Below are positions 45,880 through 55,046 of a stretch of 64,000 nucleotides of DNA, piece by piece (the stretch's first letter is position 1; every line of letters starts with the position of its first letter). The notes under the pieces were generated by a model that had not been told where the DNA came from, searched no databases, and saw only the letters and a program-made list of their open reading frames with translations. Source of the stretch: Parvularcula sp964219355 (GTDB lineage Bacteria > Pseudomonadota > Alphaproteobacteria > Caulobacterales > Parvularculaceae); NCBI GenBank assembly GCA_964219355.1, contig CAXPOZ010000001.1, positions 62,001-126,000 of the forward strand. Reading direction: 5' to 3'. The position numbers and the translations under genes are program-made.

Positions 45880-46976
45880 CCGCCTCCCCCCTTGCCCGGC
45901 TGACGGTCGACCTTGCCGCGATCGGTCGCAATTTCGATGCGCTTCAGGCCCATGCCGGGGACGCCGAAGTCGCACCAGTGCTCAAGGCCGATGCCTACGG
46001 GGTCGGCAGTCAGGTCAGAACCCCCGTCACCGATTATCTTTATACCCACAAAAATGTCCGCACGATCTTTGTGGCGACCTTTGCCGAGGCGACCAGCCTG
46101 ATGCTGACCAGTGGCCGGTCAGGCCAGGAGATCACGGTCTATGCGCTGAACGGCTATGCCGGGGAGCCGCGCCGCGCCGAATGGGAGGCAACGCCGGTCC
46201 TCTCTTCGCCCGCTCAGGCTCGCGCATGGCAGGAAAGCGGCGGGGGCCCTTGCGGCATCGCGCTTGATATCGGGATGAACCGGCTCGGCATGTCGATTGA
46301 CGAGGCGCTGGCCCTGCCCGCCTCTGCCGGGCTTGATCCGCACAGCATCACGCTGGTCGTCATGCACCTCTCCCATGCGGGCGAGCCGGCGGCGAAGGAG
46401 AATGCGGCGCAGGCGGAGCTTTTTGCCAAATGGTCGGGCGCACTTGAGGCCGCCTATCCGCAAGCGCGGTTCAGTCTGTCTAATTCCGGCGGGCTGATGA
46501 TGGATCTGCCTGCCGCCCAGCAGGTCGTGCGCCCCGGCTACGCGCTTTATGGCGGCGCGCCGGACGGTAATCCCGACCATGCGCTTGAAACGGTGGCGAG
46601 CTTTACCGCCCCCGTCATCATGACCCGCGAAGTCAGCCCCGGCGAGACCGCAGGCTATGGCGGCACGTGGACAGCGAAACGCCCCTCGCGGCTGGCGACC
46701 ATCGGTGCAGGCTATGCCGATGGGTATATGCGTGCCCTGAGCAATAAGGGCGTCGTCTGGCTCGGCGGCGCGGAATGCCCCGTGGCGGGTATCGTCTCGA
46801 TGGATCTTGTCACCGTCGATATCACCGATGCGCCAGAGCCCATCGCCCCCGGCGACCGGGCGGAGCTTTTCGGCGAGCATATCAAGCTCGACCGGCTGGC
46901 AGCGCTGGCCGGGACCATCGGCTATGAGCTTCTGACCGCCGTCGGCAACCGCGTCGAGCGCGTCTATACGATGTAA
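45876..46976 (+). CDS. alr: Alanine racemase
   Basis: A 366-residue PLP enzyme that makes D-alanine for peptidoglycan. The PLP lysine is in APVLKADAYGVG; the catalytic tyrosine region is ATIGAGYADGYMRAL; GMNRLGM is also present. The GTG start overlaps the previous stop and has AGGAGA six bases upstream. A palindromic repeat follows the gene. Confidence 0.95.
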   Translation: MTASPLARLTVDLAAIGRNFDALQAHAGDAEVAPVLKADAYGVGSQVRTPVTDYLYTHKNVRTIFVATFAEATSLMLTSGRSGQEITVYALNGYAGEPRRAEWEATPVLSSPAQARAWQESGGGPCGIALDIGMNRLGMSIDEALALPASAGLDPHSITLVVMHLSHAGEPAAKENAAQAELFAKWSGALEAAYPQARFSLSNSGGLMMDLPAAQQVVRPGYALYGGAPDGNPDHALETVASFTAPVIMTREVSPGETAGYGGTWTAKRPSRLATIGAGYADGYMRALSNKGVVWLGGAECPVAGIVSMDLVTVDITDAPEPIAPGDRAELFGEHIKLDRLAALAGTIGYELLTAVGNRVERVYTM

Positions 46977-46981
46977 TTGGT

Positions 46982-47069
46982 CCTCGTTCTTCGAGGGCCC
47001 TTCGGGCCACCTCAGAATGAGGACAGCCTCACCCTGAGGTGCGAGCGTAGCGAGCCTCGAAGGGCGAGG
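46982..47069. repeat. Inverted repeat between convergent alr and ATP12 genes
   Basis: Two arms of about 42 bp (46982-47022 and 47027-47069) are near reverse complements, containing CCTCGTTCTTCGAGG and CCTGAGGTGCGAGCGTAGC. This matches a widespread alphaproteobacterial intergenic repeat pattern. Placed between two convergent genes, it could act as a bidirectional terminator. Confidence 0.7.
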
Positions 47070-47071
47070 CG

Positions 47072-47779
47072 TCAGGCACGGCTCAATTCCAGAAATCGCA
47101 CCACGTCATCGAAATCCCGGCGGATGTTGGCAGCGCGCGCGGCGGCTTCTTCATCGACGCCCCATTTTTCTTCCTGATACGTCTCATCAAGACGGGCCGC
47201 CGCAAAGACCTCATCGGCATCCGCCTCCCCGCCCTCAAGCGCGAACGCCAACGCGGCGGAGCCCGTGATCTCGGTCAGCAGTTTCACGGCGTAGAGCTCC
47301 CCGGCAGCAAGAGCCGACAACCGCTCCCCGGCACAGTCTTTCAACCCGTCGGGCTGCTCGACCGCCATGATCCCTTCGGTCACGGTAAAGCGCTCGCCCC
47401 AGCGCGCGCCCAATCGGTCGAGCACGGGTTGCCAGAGATCGGCCTGCCGCTTGGCTAGCTCCGTATCCGGCGCGCGGTAGCAAAGGAGATCTGAGCCCAG
47501 ATAGGAAAGCACCGTGTCCGTCCATTGCGTCCGGCCCGCCTCCCCGCCATCAAGCGCAAAGCCCTGCAGCCGGGTCAAGGGCATGGTCGCAAGATCGATC
47601 ACCTCGTCCTGCGCTGTCCATTCCGCGGCAATCGCGTCGGCCAGCGGTTTTTGCGGGGCGCCAAGGGGGGCGCGTCCGGCGGTCTTTGCGATCCGGCCAT
47701 CGAGGGCGATCAGATATCCCCCCTCGCCCTCACTTAAGGTAACATCCGTATAGAACCGTTTGGGTTTGCTCTCACTCAT
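47072..47779 (-). CDS. ATP12-family F1-ATPase assembly chaperone
   Basis: A 235-residue protein of the ATP12 family, shared by mitochondria and alphaproteobacteria, which helps the alpha subunit assemble into F1. Conserved segments: LDGRIAKTAGRAPLGAPQK, LATMPLTRLQGFALD, DLLCYRAPDTELAKRQ. The gene overlaps the pseudouridine synthase by 8 bp. This gene is itself a good taxonomic marker for the window. Confidence 0.93.
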   Translation of the reverse strand: MSESKPKRFYTDVTLSEGEGGYLIALDGRIAKTAGRAPLGAPQKPLADAIAAEWTAQDEVIDLATMPLTRLQGFALDGGEAGRTQWTDTVLSYLGSDLLCYRAPDTELAKRQADLWQPVLDRLGARWGERFTVTEGIMAVEQPDGLKDCAGERLSALAAGELYAVKLLTEITGSAALAFALEGGEADADEVFAAARLDETYQEEKWGVDEEAAARAANIRRDFDDVVRFLELSRA

Positions 47780-48734
47780 CTGGCCATTCCATAGCTACGG
47801 GCTGCTCGAAGGAGAAGAGCTTCCACGTCTCATCCATATGCCCGGTCAGGGGCGCGGTCAGCGTGACAGGACGTCCGCCCGGACGCGGTACGATCATCTC
47901 CCGGCAGAAGAGATGCATTTTGTGGGCAAGCCCCTCCATCACGGCGTGCTCGCCGCCATACTTCCGGTCACCGACAATCGGCGTGTTGAGCGCGGAGAGA
48001 TGCACCCGGATCTGGTGGGTCCGCCCGGTATGGGGGCGAAGGGCGACAAAGGCTGCCTTCTGCCCCGCCGTCTCGACCACCTGATAATCCGTCAGCGCCT
48101 TTTTCCCGTCTTTCGTGCCGCGCATTTTCTCGCGGCCCTCGGCCCCGCTTTTCTCAAGCGCCATGTCGATCCGGCCTTTGTCCGGCTGCGGCACGCCGCT
48201 TGTCAGCGCCCAATAGGTCTTGAGGACACGGTGTTTCTGAAACGCCTCCATCAGGAAGGCCGCCGATTTGCGCGATTTGGCGAGCACCAGCACCCCGCCC
48301 GTATCGCGGTCGAGCCGGTGGACGAGCCGCGGGCGGTCCTCGCCCTCGCCAAAGGCGCCGAGCATGCCGTCAATGTGCCGGGTCGTCTTCGCCCCGCCTT
48401 GCACGGCCAACCCGAAGGGTTTGTTCAGGACAAGGATGTCCTTGTCCTCGAACAGGACCAGCGAGCGGATAAAAGCCTTGTCCTCGGCATCGGGTGCGGA
48501 TTTGGTTTTCGGCGGCCTCGCGGCTTTTTCCTCGAGCGGCGGAATGCGGATCACCTCGCCCGCCTCGATCCGGCGGTCAGCTTTCGCTCGGCCCCCATCG
48601 ACGCGGACCTGCCCCTTGCGCAGGAGCTTTTGCAGCTGGCCATGGCCGAGCGCGGGGAAATGCTGCTTGAACCAGCGGTCAAGACGCTGGCCCGAATCGG
48701 CTTCCTTCACCGTGATGTTCTGTACCCCGCTCAA
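47772..48734 (-). CDS. RluA-family pseudouridine synthase
   Basis: A 320-residue enzyme: an S4-like RNA-binding N-terminus (GHGQLQKLLRKGQVRVDGGR) and the catalytic motif LVHRLDRDTGGVLVLAKS, with Asp as the nucleophile. It likely modifies 23S rRNA (RluC/RluD group). It overlaps crcB by 4 bp upstream and ATP12 downstream, an order common in alphaproteobacteria. Confidence 0.93.
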   Translation of the reverse strand: MSGVQNITVKEADSGQRLDRWFKQHFPALGHGQLQKLLRKGQVRVDGGRAKADRRIEAGEVIRIPPLEEKAARPPKTKSAPDAEDKAFIRSLVLFEDKDILVLNKPFGLAVQGGAKTTRHIDGMLGAFGEGEDRPRLVHRLDRDTGGVLVLAKSRKSAAFLMEAFQKHRVLKTYWALTSGVPQPDKGRIDMALEKSGAEGREKMRGTKDGKKALTDYQVVETAGQKAAFVALRPHTGRTHQIRVHLSALNTPIVGDRKYGGEHAVMEGLAHKMHLFCREMIVPRPGGRPVTLTAPLTGHMDETWKLFSFEQPVAMEWPDE

Positions 48735-49108
48735 GACAGAGACCCCCGTGACATCAGGAGCCCGAGAAGGAACGCCATCACCGATAAGGATACCGACAGC
48801 GCCATATAAAGCGCGGCAATTCCGATCCCCCGGTCCCGGAACAGCACCACTATATCGAGCGCGAAAGTCGAGAAGGTCGTGAACGCGCCGCAGACCCCCA
48901 TCATGATGAACAGCGCGACGGCGCTGTCCTTATTTGACAAAAGCCCCGCTGCCAGCCCGAGCGCGAGCGAGCCCGCGACATTGACGCCGAGCGTCGACCA
49001 CGCCGCCTCCGCGCCATGCCAGGCCGAAAGACCGCGATGGACCGTGTAGCGCGCCACCGCACCAATTGCGCCGCCTGCGCCAACTGCAAGTAAAGAAGCC
49101 ATGTTCAT
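48731..49108 (-). CDS. crcB: CrcB/Fluc fluoride channel
   Basis: A 125-residue four-helix membrane protein that exports fluoride as a dual-topology dimer. Family marks: GGAIGAVARY, TLGVNVAGSLALGL, GVCGAFTTFSTFALD. The start at 49108 opens on the first helix; a longer frame lacks similarity. No fluoride riboswitch is recognisable upstream. Confidence 0.93.
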   Translation of the reverse strand: MNMASLLAVGAGGAIGAVARYTVHRGLSAWHGAEAAWSTLGVNVAGSLALGLAAGLLSNKDSAVALFIMMGVCGAFTTFSTFALDIVVLFRDRGIGIAALYMALSVSLSVMAFLLGLLMSRGSLS

Positions 49109-49214
49109 GGCGGCGGCCATAGCCGCTTCGGCTGCGGCTGGCCAGATTGGCCCTCGCCCTTTGCGCTCCCCAAACGGGTCAGCTATCAACGTGCCCGGAG
49201 ACCTGCCTTTTTCG

Positions 49215-49781
49215 ATGATTCCTTCACTTACCCGTCCCTCCTCCTTGCGGATTAACCGGCCCATCGTCCTCGTCGGACTGATGGGGGTCGGCAAGACGAC
49301 TGTTGGCCGGCGGCTGGCCTCGAAACTGCGCGTGCCCTTCTATGATGCCGATGAGGAAATCGAGAAGGCCGCCAATATGCGGATCTCGGAATTCTTCGAG
49401 ACCTATGGCGAGCCCGCCTTCCGCGATGGCGAACGCAAGGTGATCGAGCGGCTTCTCTCCGGTCCGCCTCATGTGCTCGCCACCGGCGGCGGCGCTTTCA
49501 TGAATGACGAGACGCGCGCATTGGTGAAGGAGAAGGCGATCTCCGTCTGGTTGCGCGCCGATCTCGACCTTCTCGTCAAACGCACGGCACTGAGGAACAC
49601 GCGGCCGCTCCTGCAGAACGGGGATCCGCGTGAGATCCTCGAGAATCTCCTCAAGGAGCGCGCGCCGACCTATGCAAAGGCTGATCTGGCCGTCGACAGT
49701 ATGGAAGGGCCGCATAACCGGACGGTCGACCGTATCCTGAAGAAACTGGCCGTCTTCCAGCGGCGGGGATCGAACAAATGA
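49215..49781 (+). CDS. aroK: Shikimate kinase
   Basis: A 188-residue kinase that phosphorylates shikimate in aromatic amino acid synthesis. Walker A GLMGVGKTTVGRRLA, the DADEEIEK substrate region, and TGGGAF are all present. The chosen ATG gives a short family-like leader; an upstream start lies inside the crcB promoter region. Its stop overlaps the aroB ATG (ATGA). Confidence 0.95.
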   Translation: MIPSLTRPSSLRINRPIVLVGLMGVGKTTVGRRLASKLRVPFYDADEEIEKAANMRISEFFETYGEPAFRDGERKVIERLLSGPPHVLATGGGAFMNDETRALVKEKAISVWLRADLDLLVKRTALRNTRPLLQNGDPREILENLLKERAPTYAKADLAVDSMEGPHNRTVDRILKKLAVFQRRGSNK

Positions 49782-50887
49782 CACTGACCACCGTAAATGT
49801 CGCGCTGGGGCCCCGCAGCTATGACATCGTCATCGGCACCGGCGCCCTTCCCGCAACGGCGGAGCGCCTGACCGGCATCATCGGCAAGGGCCAGCCCGCC
49901 ATCATCGCCGATGAGAAAGTCTGGGGGCTGCACAAGGACGCGCTTCTCGCCGTCACCGGCGATGTGCCCGTCATCACCGTACCGTCCGGCGAAGCGTCCA
50001 AAAGCTTTGCCTCCTATGAGCGCGTCATGGAGGCGCTGCTGGCGGCGGATCTGGGGCGTGACGGCACGATCATCGCTTTTGGCGGCGGCGTTGTCGGCGA
50101 CCTTGCGGGGTTCTGCGCGGCGACCCTCAAGCGCGGCTGCCAGTTCGTGCAGGTGCCGACCACCCTTCTGGCCCAAGTCGACAGCTCTGTCGGCGGCAAG
50201 ACCGCGATCAATTCGGCGGCCGGCAAGAACCTTGTCGGCGCCTTCTACCAGCCGAAACTCGTCATCATCGACACGGATCTTCTCAAGACCCTGCCCGAAC
50301 GGGAATTGAAGGCCGGTTATGCGGAAGTCCTTAAATACGGCCTGCTCGGCGATGAGGTGTTCTTCGGCTGGCTGGAAACGGCGTATAAGGATATTCTCGA
50401 GCTTGACCCGCTGGCCGTGACCCGCGCAATCGAAACCTCCTGCCGAGAAAAAGCGCGCCTTGTTGCCGCCGATGAGCAGGAAGCGAGCGTCCGCGCGCTC
50501 CTTAATCTTGGCCACACGTTCGGCCACGCCATTGAGGCGGAGGCTGGCTATGGCGGTGATGTCCTGCATGGCGAAGGGGTCGCGATCGGCATGGCCATGG
50601 CTTTCCGTTATTCGACGGCGCTCGGGCGCTGTCCTGGACAGGATACGGGCCGCGTCGAGGCACATCTGAAATCCGCCGGCATGCCCGCAAGTCTTTCTGA
50701 TCATCCGGGCGCGAAGGGCACCGCAGAGGCGCTCCTTTCCTGGATGGGACAGGATAAAAAGAATGTCGGGGGGCGCCTCAAACTTATCCTCGCCCGCGGC
50801 ATAGGCGATACCTACATCACCGACGACGTTGACCCCGACCATCTCCTTTCCTTCCTCAAGCAAGAGCCCGGCATCCAGCCCTCATGA
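49778..50887 (+). CDS. aroB: 3-dehydroquinate synthase
   Basis: A 369-residue NAD+/metal enzyme that converts DAHP to 3-dehydroquinate. Motifs: GGGVVGDLAGFCAAT, PTTLLAQVDSSVGGKTAIN, and the metal-ligand histidines in LNLGHTFGHAIE and LHGEGVAIGM. Overlaps by 4 bp with aroK upstream and the CNNM gene downstream form one operon. Confidence 0.97.
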   Translation: MTLTTVNVALGPRSYDIVIGTGALPATAERLTGIIGKGQPAIIADEKVWGLHKDALLAVTGDVPVITVPSGEASKSFASYERVMEALLAADLGRDGTIIAFGGGVVGDLAGFCAATLKRGCQFVQVPTTLLAQVDSSVGGKTAINSAAGKNLVGAFYQPKLVIIDTDLLKTLPERELKAGYAEVLKYGLLGDEVFFGWLETAYKDILELDPLAVTRAIETSCREKARLVAADEQEASVRALLNLGHTFGHAIEAEAGYGGDVLHGEGVAIGMAMAFRYSTALGRCPGQDTGRVEAHLKSAGMPASLSDHPGAKGTAEALLSWMGQDKKNVGGRLKLILARGIGDTYITDDVDPDHLLSFLKQEPGIQPS

Positions 50888-52140
50888 CCCTGACCATTAT
50901 TCTTATCGCTTCGCTGCTCTGTTTCTCCGCCTTCTTTTCCGGTTCGGAGACAGCGCTGACCGCCACTTCCCGCGCGCGGATGCGCTCGCTTGAACAAAAG
51001 GGCAGCGCAGCTGCGACCTCCGTCATCAAGCTGACCGAAGATAAAGAGCGGCTGATCGGCGCGATCCTTCTCGGCAACAACCTTGTGAACATCCTCGCCT
51101 CGGCACTGGCGACCAGCCTTTTTGCCAGCCTCTTCCCCGGCGGGGCTGGCGTGGCGATTGCCACCGCCGTGATGACGATCCTCGTCCTCGTCTTTGCCGA
51201 AGTCCTGCCCAAGACGGCCGCCATTGCGGGGCCAGAGAGCTTTGCCATGGTCGTCTCACGGCCAATGAGTGTCCTTGTGCGGATCTTCGCGCCAGTCACC
51301 GCCGTCGTGCAGTTCATCGTGCGCAATACGCTCAAAGCCTTCGGGCTTGATGTGTCGAACCAGCCGGTCCTCTCCGCGCATGAGGAACTCAAAGGCGCGA
51401 TCGACCTTCACCACGAAGAAGGCTCGATGGAGAAGGAAGCCCGCGACATCATCCGCGGCGCCCTCGAACTCGACGATATCGAGGTCGAGGAGATCATGAT
51501 CCACCGCAAGAATATCGAGATGCTCGATATCGACACGGATAATCGCGAGATTATCGAGGCGGTGCTCCAGTCAAAGCACACCCGCATCCCTCTTTATAAG
51601 GATGAGCCGGACAACATTATCGGGGTTTTGCACGCCAAAGACCTTCTGCGCGCGCTCTGGGCGAACGAGAATGCGCCTGACCGGATCGACATGCAGGCCC
51701 TCGCCATGGAGCCCTATTTCGTGCCGGAGACAACGACGCTTCAGGAACAGCTCGATGCCTTCAAGGCAAACCAGCAGCATTTTGCGCTCATCGTCGATGA
51801 ATATGGCGCGCTGCAGGGCCTTGTGACGCTCGAGGACATTCTCGAGGAAATCGTCGGCGAGATCGAAGACGAATATGACGCGCCGGTCGTCGGTGTCCGC
51901 AAACAGCCCGATGGCTCGGTCACGGTCGATGGCACCGTCACCATCCGCGATCTCAACCGCATGATGGACTGGCGCCTGCCCGATGAGGAAGCCGTCACCA
52001 TTGCGGGGCTTGTGATCCATGAGGGACGCTGTATCCCTGATGTAGGGCAGGTCTTCTCTTTCTTCGGCTACCGTTTCGAGGTCCTCAAGAAACGCCGGAA
52101 CCAGGTCACCTCGCTCAAGATCGTACCTGTGGAGGCCTGA
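50884..52140 (+). CDS. CNNM/CorC-type transporter with CBS pair
   Basis: A 418-residue protein with an N-terminal DUF21 membrane domain (SLLCFSAFFSGSETALTATS, GNNLVNILASALAT), two CBS domains (HTRIPLYKDEPDNIIGVLHA; HFALIVDEYGALQGLVTLED) and a C-terminal CorC_HlyC domain. The family is linked to Mg2+/Co2+ efflux. Start overlaps aroB (ATGA). The aroK-aroB-CNNM order is typical for alphaproteobacteria. Confidence 0.92.
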   Translation: MTLTIILIASLLCFSAFFSGSETALTATSRARMRSLEQKGSAAATSVIKLTEDKERLIGAILLGNNLVNILASALATSLFASLFPGGAGVAIATAVMTILVLVFAEVLPKTAAIAGPESFAMVVSRPMSVLVRIFAPVTAVVQFIVRNTLKAFGLDVSNQPVLSAHEELKGAIDLHHEEGSMEKEARDIIRGALELDDIEVEEIMIHRKNIEMLDIDTDNREIIEAVLQSKHTRIPLYKDEPDNIIGVLHAKDLLRALWANENAPDRIDMQALAMEPYFVPETTTLQEQLDAFKANQQHFALIVDEYGALQGLVTLEDILEEIVGEIEDEYDAPVVGVRKQPDGSVTVDGTVTIRDLNRMMDWRLPDEEAVTIAGLVIHEGRCIPDVGQVFSFFGYRFEVLKKRRNQVTSLKIVPVEA

Positions 52141-52146
52141 TCCCTG

Positions 52147-53406
52147 ATGTTTCGCCCCGCGCCCAAGCCTGACGGCCGCGCCATGCTGTTTGTCTTCATC
52201 ACGGTGTTTCTGAGCCTTGTCGGGCTTGGCATCATCATGCCCGTGATGCCTGACCTGCTAGTCGAGCTGACTGGCGAGACGAAAAGTCATGCGGCGGAAC
52301 TCAATGGCGTTCTGCTGTTTGCCTATGCGGGGATGCAGTTCGTCATGTCACCGATTTTGGGGGCACTCTCGGACCGGTTCGGGCGCAGGCCCGTGATCCT
52401 CGTCTCGCTCTTTGCCTATTCGCTCGACTTCCTTCTGATGGCGATTGCCCCAACCTATGCGTGGCTCTTTGCTGGCCGGCTCCTCTCCGGCGCAACAGCC
52501 GCCACCTATTCGACCGCCAACGCCTTCATCGCGGACATCACCCCGCCGGATAAGCGCGCCGCGAATTTCGGCATTCTGGGCGCCGCGTTCGGGCTTGGCT
52601 TCATCATCGGACCGGCACTCGGCGGATTTGTCGGCGATCATTTCGGGGTCCGTGCGCCGTTCTTTCTTGCCAGCGCGGTCATCATGTCGAATTTCATTTT
52701 CGGCTATTTCGTCTTTCCCGAGACTCTGACCGAAGAGCGCCGCCGCAAATTCGACTGGCGCCGCGCCAACCCCTTTGGGGGGCTCTTTACGGTCGGCAGC
52801 CGCCCGCTCCTCGCTGGCGTGCTCACCGCCTATTTCATCATGCAGGTCGCGCATTACTCCCTGCCCGGTATCTGGGCGTTCTTTGCCGGCGTGAAGTTCG
52901 GCTGGAGCCAGAGCCAGATTGGCCTCTCGCTCGCTTATGTCGGGGTGACTGCCGCCATCGTACAGGGCGGGCTGATCCGCAAAGTCGTGCCCCTGATCGG
53001 GGATGTAAAAGCGGTCCTCATCGGCATGGCGTCGATGACCGCGTCCTTCATCGGCTATGCCTTCTTCACCCCCAGCGGCGAATGGGTGTTCGTGTGGGTC
53101 ACGATCGGCGCACTCGGCGGGTTCATGATGCCGGGAATGCAGTCGAAAATGTCGGAGGCCACCCCGCCCGATGCGCAGGGCGAGCTTCAGGGGGCGATTG
53201 CCTGCCTGATGAGCATCTCCATGGCCTTCAGCCCACTGATGATGAGCAAGCTTTTTGCTTATTTCACCGAGCCCGGGACTGGCCGCGATTTCCCCGGCGC
53301 GCCATTCGCGCTGTCGGCGGTCCTGATCTTCATTTCGGGCATCATCTTCTTCCTCACGACAAGGAAGATCATCGAGAAGACCGAAGAAGAACGCGCGATG
53401 ATTTAA
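52147..53406 (+). CDS. MFS transporter, TetA-like
   Basis: A 419-residue major facilitator with about twelve helices. The signature between helices 2 and 3 is GALSDRFGRRPVILVSL, and GLGFIIGPALGG marks helix 5 as in drug/H+ antiporters of the TCR/Tet family. It is 6 bp after the CNNM gene. The substrate is unknown; resistance should not be assumed. Its end overlaps the convergent bolA gene by 4 bp. Confidence 0.87.
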   Translation: MFRPAPKPDGRAMLFVFITVFLSLVGLGIIMPVMPDLLVELTGETKSHAAELNGVLLFAYAGMQFVMSPILGALSDRFGRRPVILVSLFAYSLDFLLMAIAPTYAWLFAGRLLSGATAATYSTANAFIADITPPDKRAANFGILGAAFGLGFIIGPALGGFVGDHFGVRAPFFLASAVIMSNFIFGYFVFPETLTEERRRKFDWRRANPFGGLFTVGSRPLLAGVLTAYFIMQVAHYSLPGIWAFFAGVKFGWSQSQIGLSLAYVGVTAAIVQGGLIRKVVPLIGDVKAVLIGMASMTASFIGYAFFTPSGEWVFVWVTIGALGGFMMPGMQSKMSEATPPDAQGELQGAIACLMSISMAFSPLMMSKLFAYFTEPGTGRDFPGAPFALSAVLIFISGIIFFLTTRKIIEKTEEERAMI

Positions 53407-53672
53407 CCCTCTTCGGGGGCTCTCGCGTCAATCGCGAGCGCATGGACCGGCCCTGCGAGTTCATCCGCCAGCGCCTTGTTCACGGCCCGCTGTGTCTCAA
53501 CACGGGACAGCCCCGCAAAAGCCTCGGAAATGATTCGCACGCGGAAATGCGTCTCACCCTCGGGCCGCGCGCCTGCATGTCCCGCATGAAGATGGCTCTG
53601 ATCGACCACCTCAAGCTTGAGAGGCGCGAATGCGGCGGTCAGTTTCTCGCGGATGGTTTCGGCCACGGACAT
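53403..53672 (-). CDS. bolA: BolA-family protein
   Basis: An 89-residue protein with the BolA fold: IREKLTAAFAPLKLEVVDQS, the conserved HAGH region, FRVRIISEAFAGLSRVETQR. BolA proteins pair with monothiol glutaredoxins in Fe-S handling. The start has GGAGCC upstream. It is divergent from the J-domain gene, as in other alphaproteobacteria. Confidence 0.93.
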   Translation of the reverse strand: MSVAETIREKLTAAFAPLKLEVVDQSHLHAGHAGARPEGETHFRVRIISEAFAGLSRVETQRAVNKALADELAGPVHALAIDARAPEEG

Positions 53673-53769
53673 GAATTCGGCTCCATAAAAAGAAAATCGC
53701 TTAGGGGGCACCTGATTGGCTTTTCTGTCAAGTCTGGCGATCCCTCTTCGCAATCGCCATAATTGCGAA

Positions 53770-54414
53770 ATGGCCACCGATTACAGGTACAAGCCCCGGA
53801 TGGGGTTCGACATTCGTGTGAAGCCCACCAAGGGCGCCCGCAAGACCCGGCGTGTCGATCAGGACGCCGAGCAGCGGGTTTGCGAACATGATGAGTGCGA
53901 AGACAAGGCTGCCGTCAAGGTGCCCAAATCGCCCGACACACCGAACGAATTTCTCTGGCTGTGCACCGCCCATGCGCGCGAGCACAACAAGAACTGGAAC
54001 TTCTTCGAAGGAAAAACCGACGCTCAGGCCGCAGCCTTGCGCGATCAGGCCCGCTATGGCGACCGGCCGACCTGGAAGATGTCCAAGAACGGCCGCGCCT
54101 CCGCCGCCGCACGTGCAGCGATGGGCGGCGCCAAGGATGCAATCGACGAGCAAATGGGTCTCGGCGAGGAACGTCGCAGCAATATCGATGATGGCGTCTA
54201 TCGCGAAGGCCGCCGTCTGACCCGGCTGCAGGTGCAGGCGTTCCGTACAATGAACCTCAAGCCGACGGCTTCCTCGGCGGAGATCCGCAAACGCTATGCG
54301 GAGCTGGTCAAGCGCTTCCACCCTGACTCCAATGAAGGGGACCGCTCGGCGGAAAACCAGTTGCAGGACGTCATCAAGGCGCACCAGCTTCTCAAAAAAG
54401 CGAACTTCATCTGA
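53770..54414 (+). CDS. C-terminal J-domain protein
   Basis: A 214-residue protein with a C-terminal J domain (LKPTASSAEIRKRYAELVK, then FHPDSNEGD with the HPD triad), so it should stimulate a DnaK-type ATPase. The N-terminal half has CEHDECEDKA and WLCTAHAREHNKNW, a conserved Cys/His pattern that could bind metal. The ATG at 53770 is 97 bp from the divergent bolA start. Confidence 0.9.
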   Translation: MATDYRYKPRMGFDIRVKPTKGARKTRRVDQDAEQRVCEHDECEDKAAVKVPKSPDTPNEFLWLCTAHAREHNKNWNFFEGKTDAQAAALRDQARYGDRPTWKMSKNGRASAAARAAMGGAKDAIDEQMGLGEERRSNIDDGVYREGRRLTRLQVQAFRTMNLKPTASSAEIRKRYAELVKRFHPDSNEGDRSAENQLQDVIKAHQLLKKANFI

Positions 54415-54416
54415 GC

Positions 54417-55046
54417 ATGACGGGCAAGCTCACCAGCCGGGGCCTGATGTTCGGGATCTCGGCAATGGTGTGTGCCTGCACGAGCGCCGGCTCCTTAAGC
54501 CTCGAGGAATTCGAAGGTCCGATCCCTGAGGTCGTGATCCATCCGCCCTTTGCTGCAGAATATGCCTGCACGGAGCACTGGGCCGGACAGCTCCTGTCGC
54601 TTGGCGATGCGCTGGGTAGCGACTGTTTCGTCACGCAAGTTGTCTCCAACGAAGAAGGCCGCGCCTTCTCCCGATCCTTCGCCACGGACGGCAGGACCAA
54701 TGGCGACTGGTTCACGTGGAAGGTGCCGGTATTGGCGCCCTTTGACGGCAAAGTGACCCGCGTCTCACCGCGTGAGGACGGAGAGAATGAGCCGGGATTT
54801 CCCGGTGAGCCGCCTGCCGGCTTTGTTGTCTTCGAGAACAGTGACGGCTTACGTGTACTGATTGCTCATGTCGGCTCGATCACGGTCAATGTGAATGACG
54901 AGATCAAGGCCGGCGAGCCCTTTGCGGTCGTCGCCAATAACGGCTTCTCGCGCAGCCCGCATGTCCATATCGGCGCATGGCAGGGCCGGACCCCGCACCA
55001 GATCCGCTTCGACCTCAAAGCCAAGGCCGCCTTGCGCGACCGCTGA
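54417..55046 (+). CDS. M23-like (lysostaphin-type) peptidase domain protein, possible lipoprotein
   Basis: A 209-residue envelope protein. A short hydrophobic leader ends in MVCACTSAG, a possible lipobox. The C-terminal half has the M23 layout (VLAPFDGKVTRVSP, LIAHVGSITVNVNDEIKAGE, SRSPHVHIGAWQG). The HVH end is kept, but the first zinc-ligand region (HxxxD) is not obvious, so activity is uncertain. It starts 2 bp after the J-domain gene stop. Confidence 0.72.
   Translation: MTGKLTSRGLMFGISAMVCACTSAGSLSLEEFEGPIPEVVIHPPFAAEYACTEHWAGQLLSLGDALGSDCFVTQVVSNEEGRAFSRSFATDGRTNGDWFTWKVPVLAPFDGKVTRVSPREDGENEPGFPGEPPAGFVVFENSDGLRVLIAHVGSITVNVNDEIKAGEPFAVVANNGFSRSPHVHIGAWQGRTPHQIRFDLKAKAALRDR

Noticed and set aside
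49109..49214. Fluoride riboswitch before crcB
   Set aside because: I could not find the conserved fluoride-aptamer core in the crcB-aroK gap.
49670..50863. 397-codon frame antisense to aroK/aroB
   Set aside because: Shadow of conserved aroB; no independent features.
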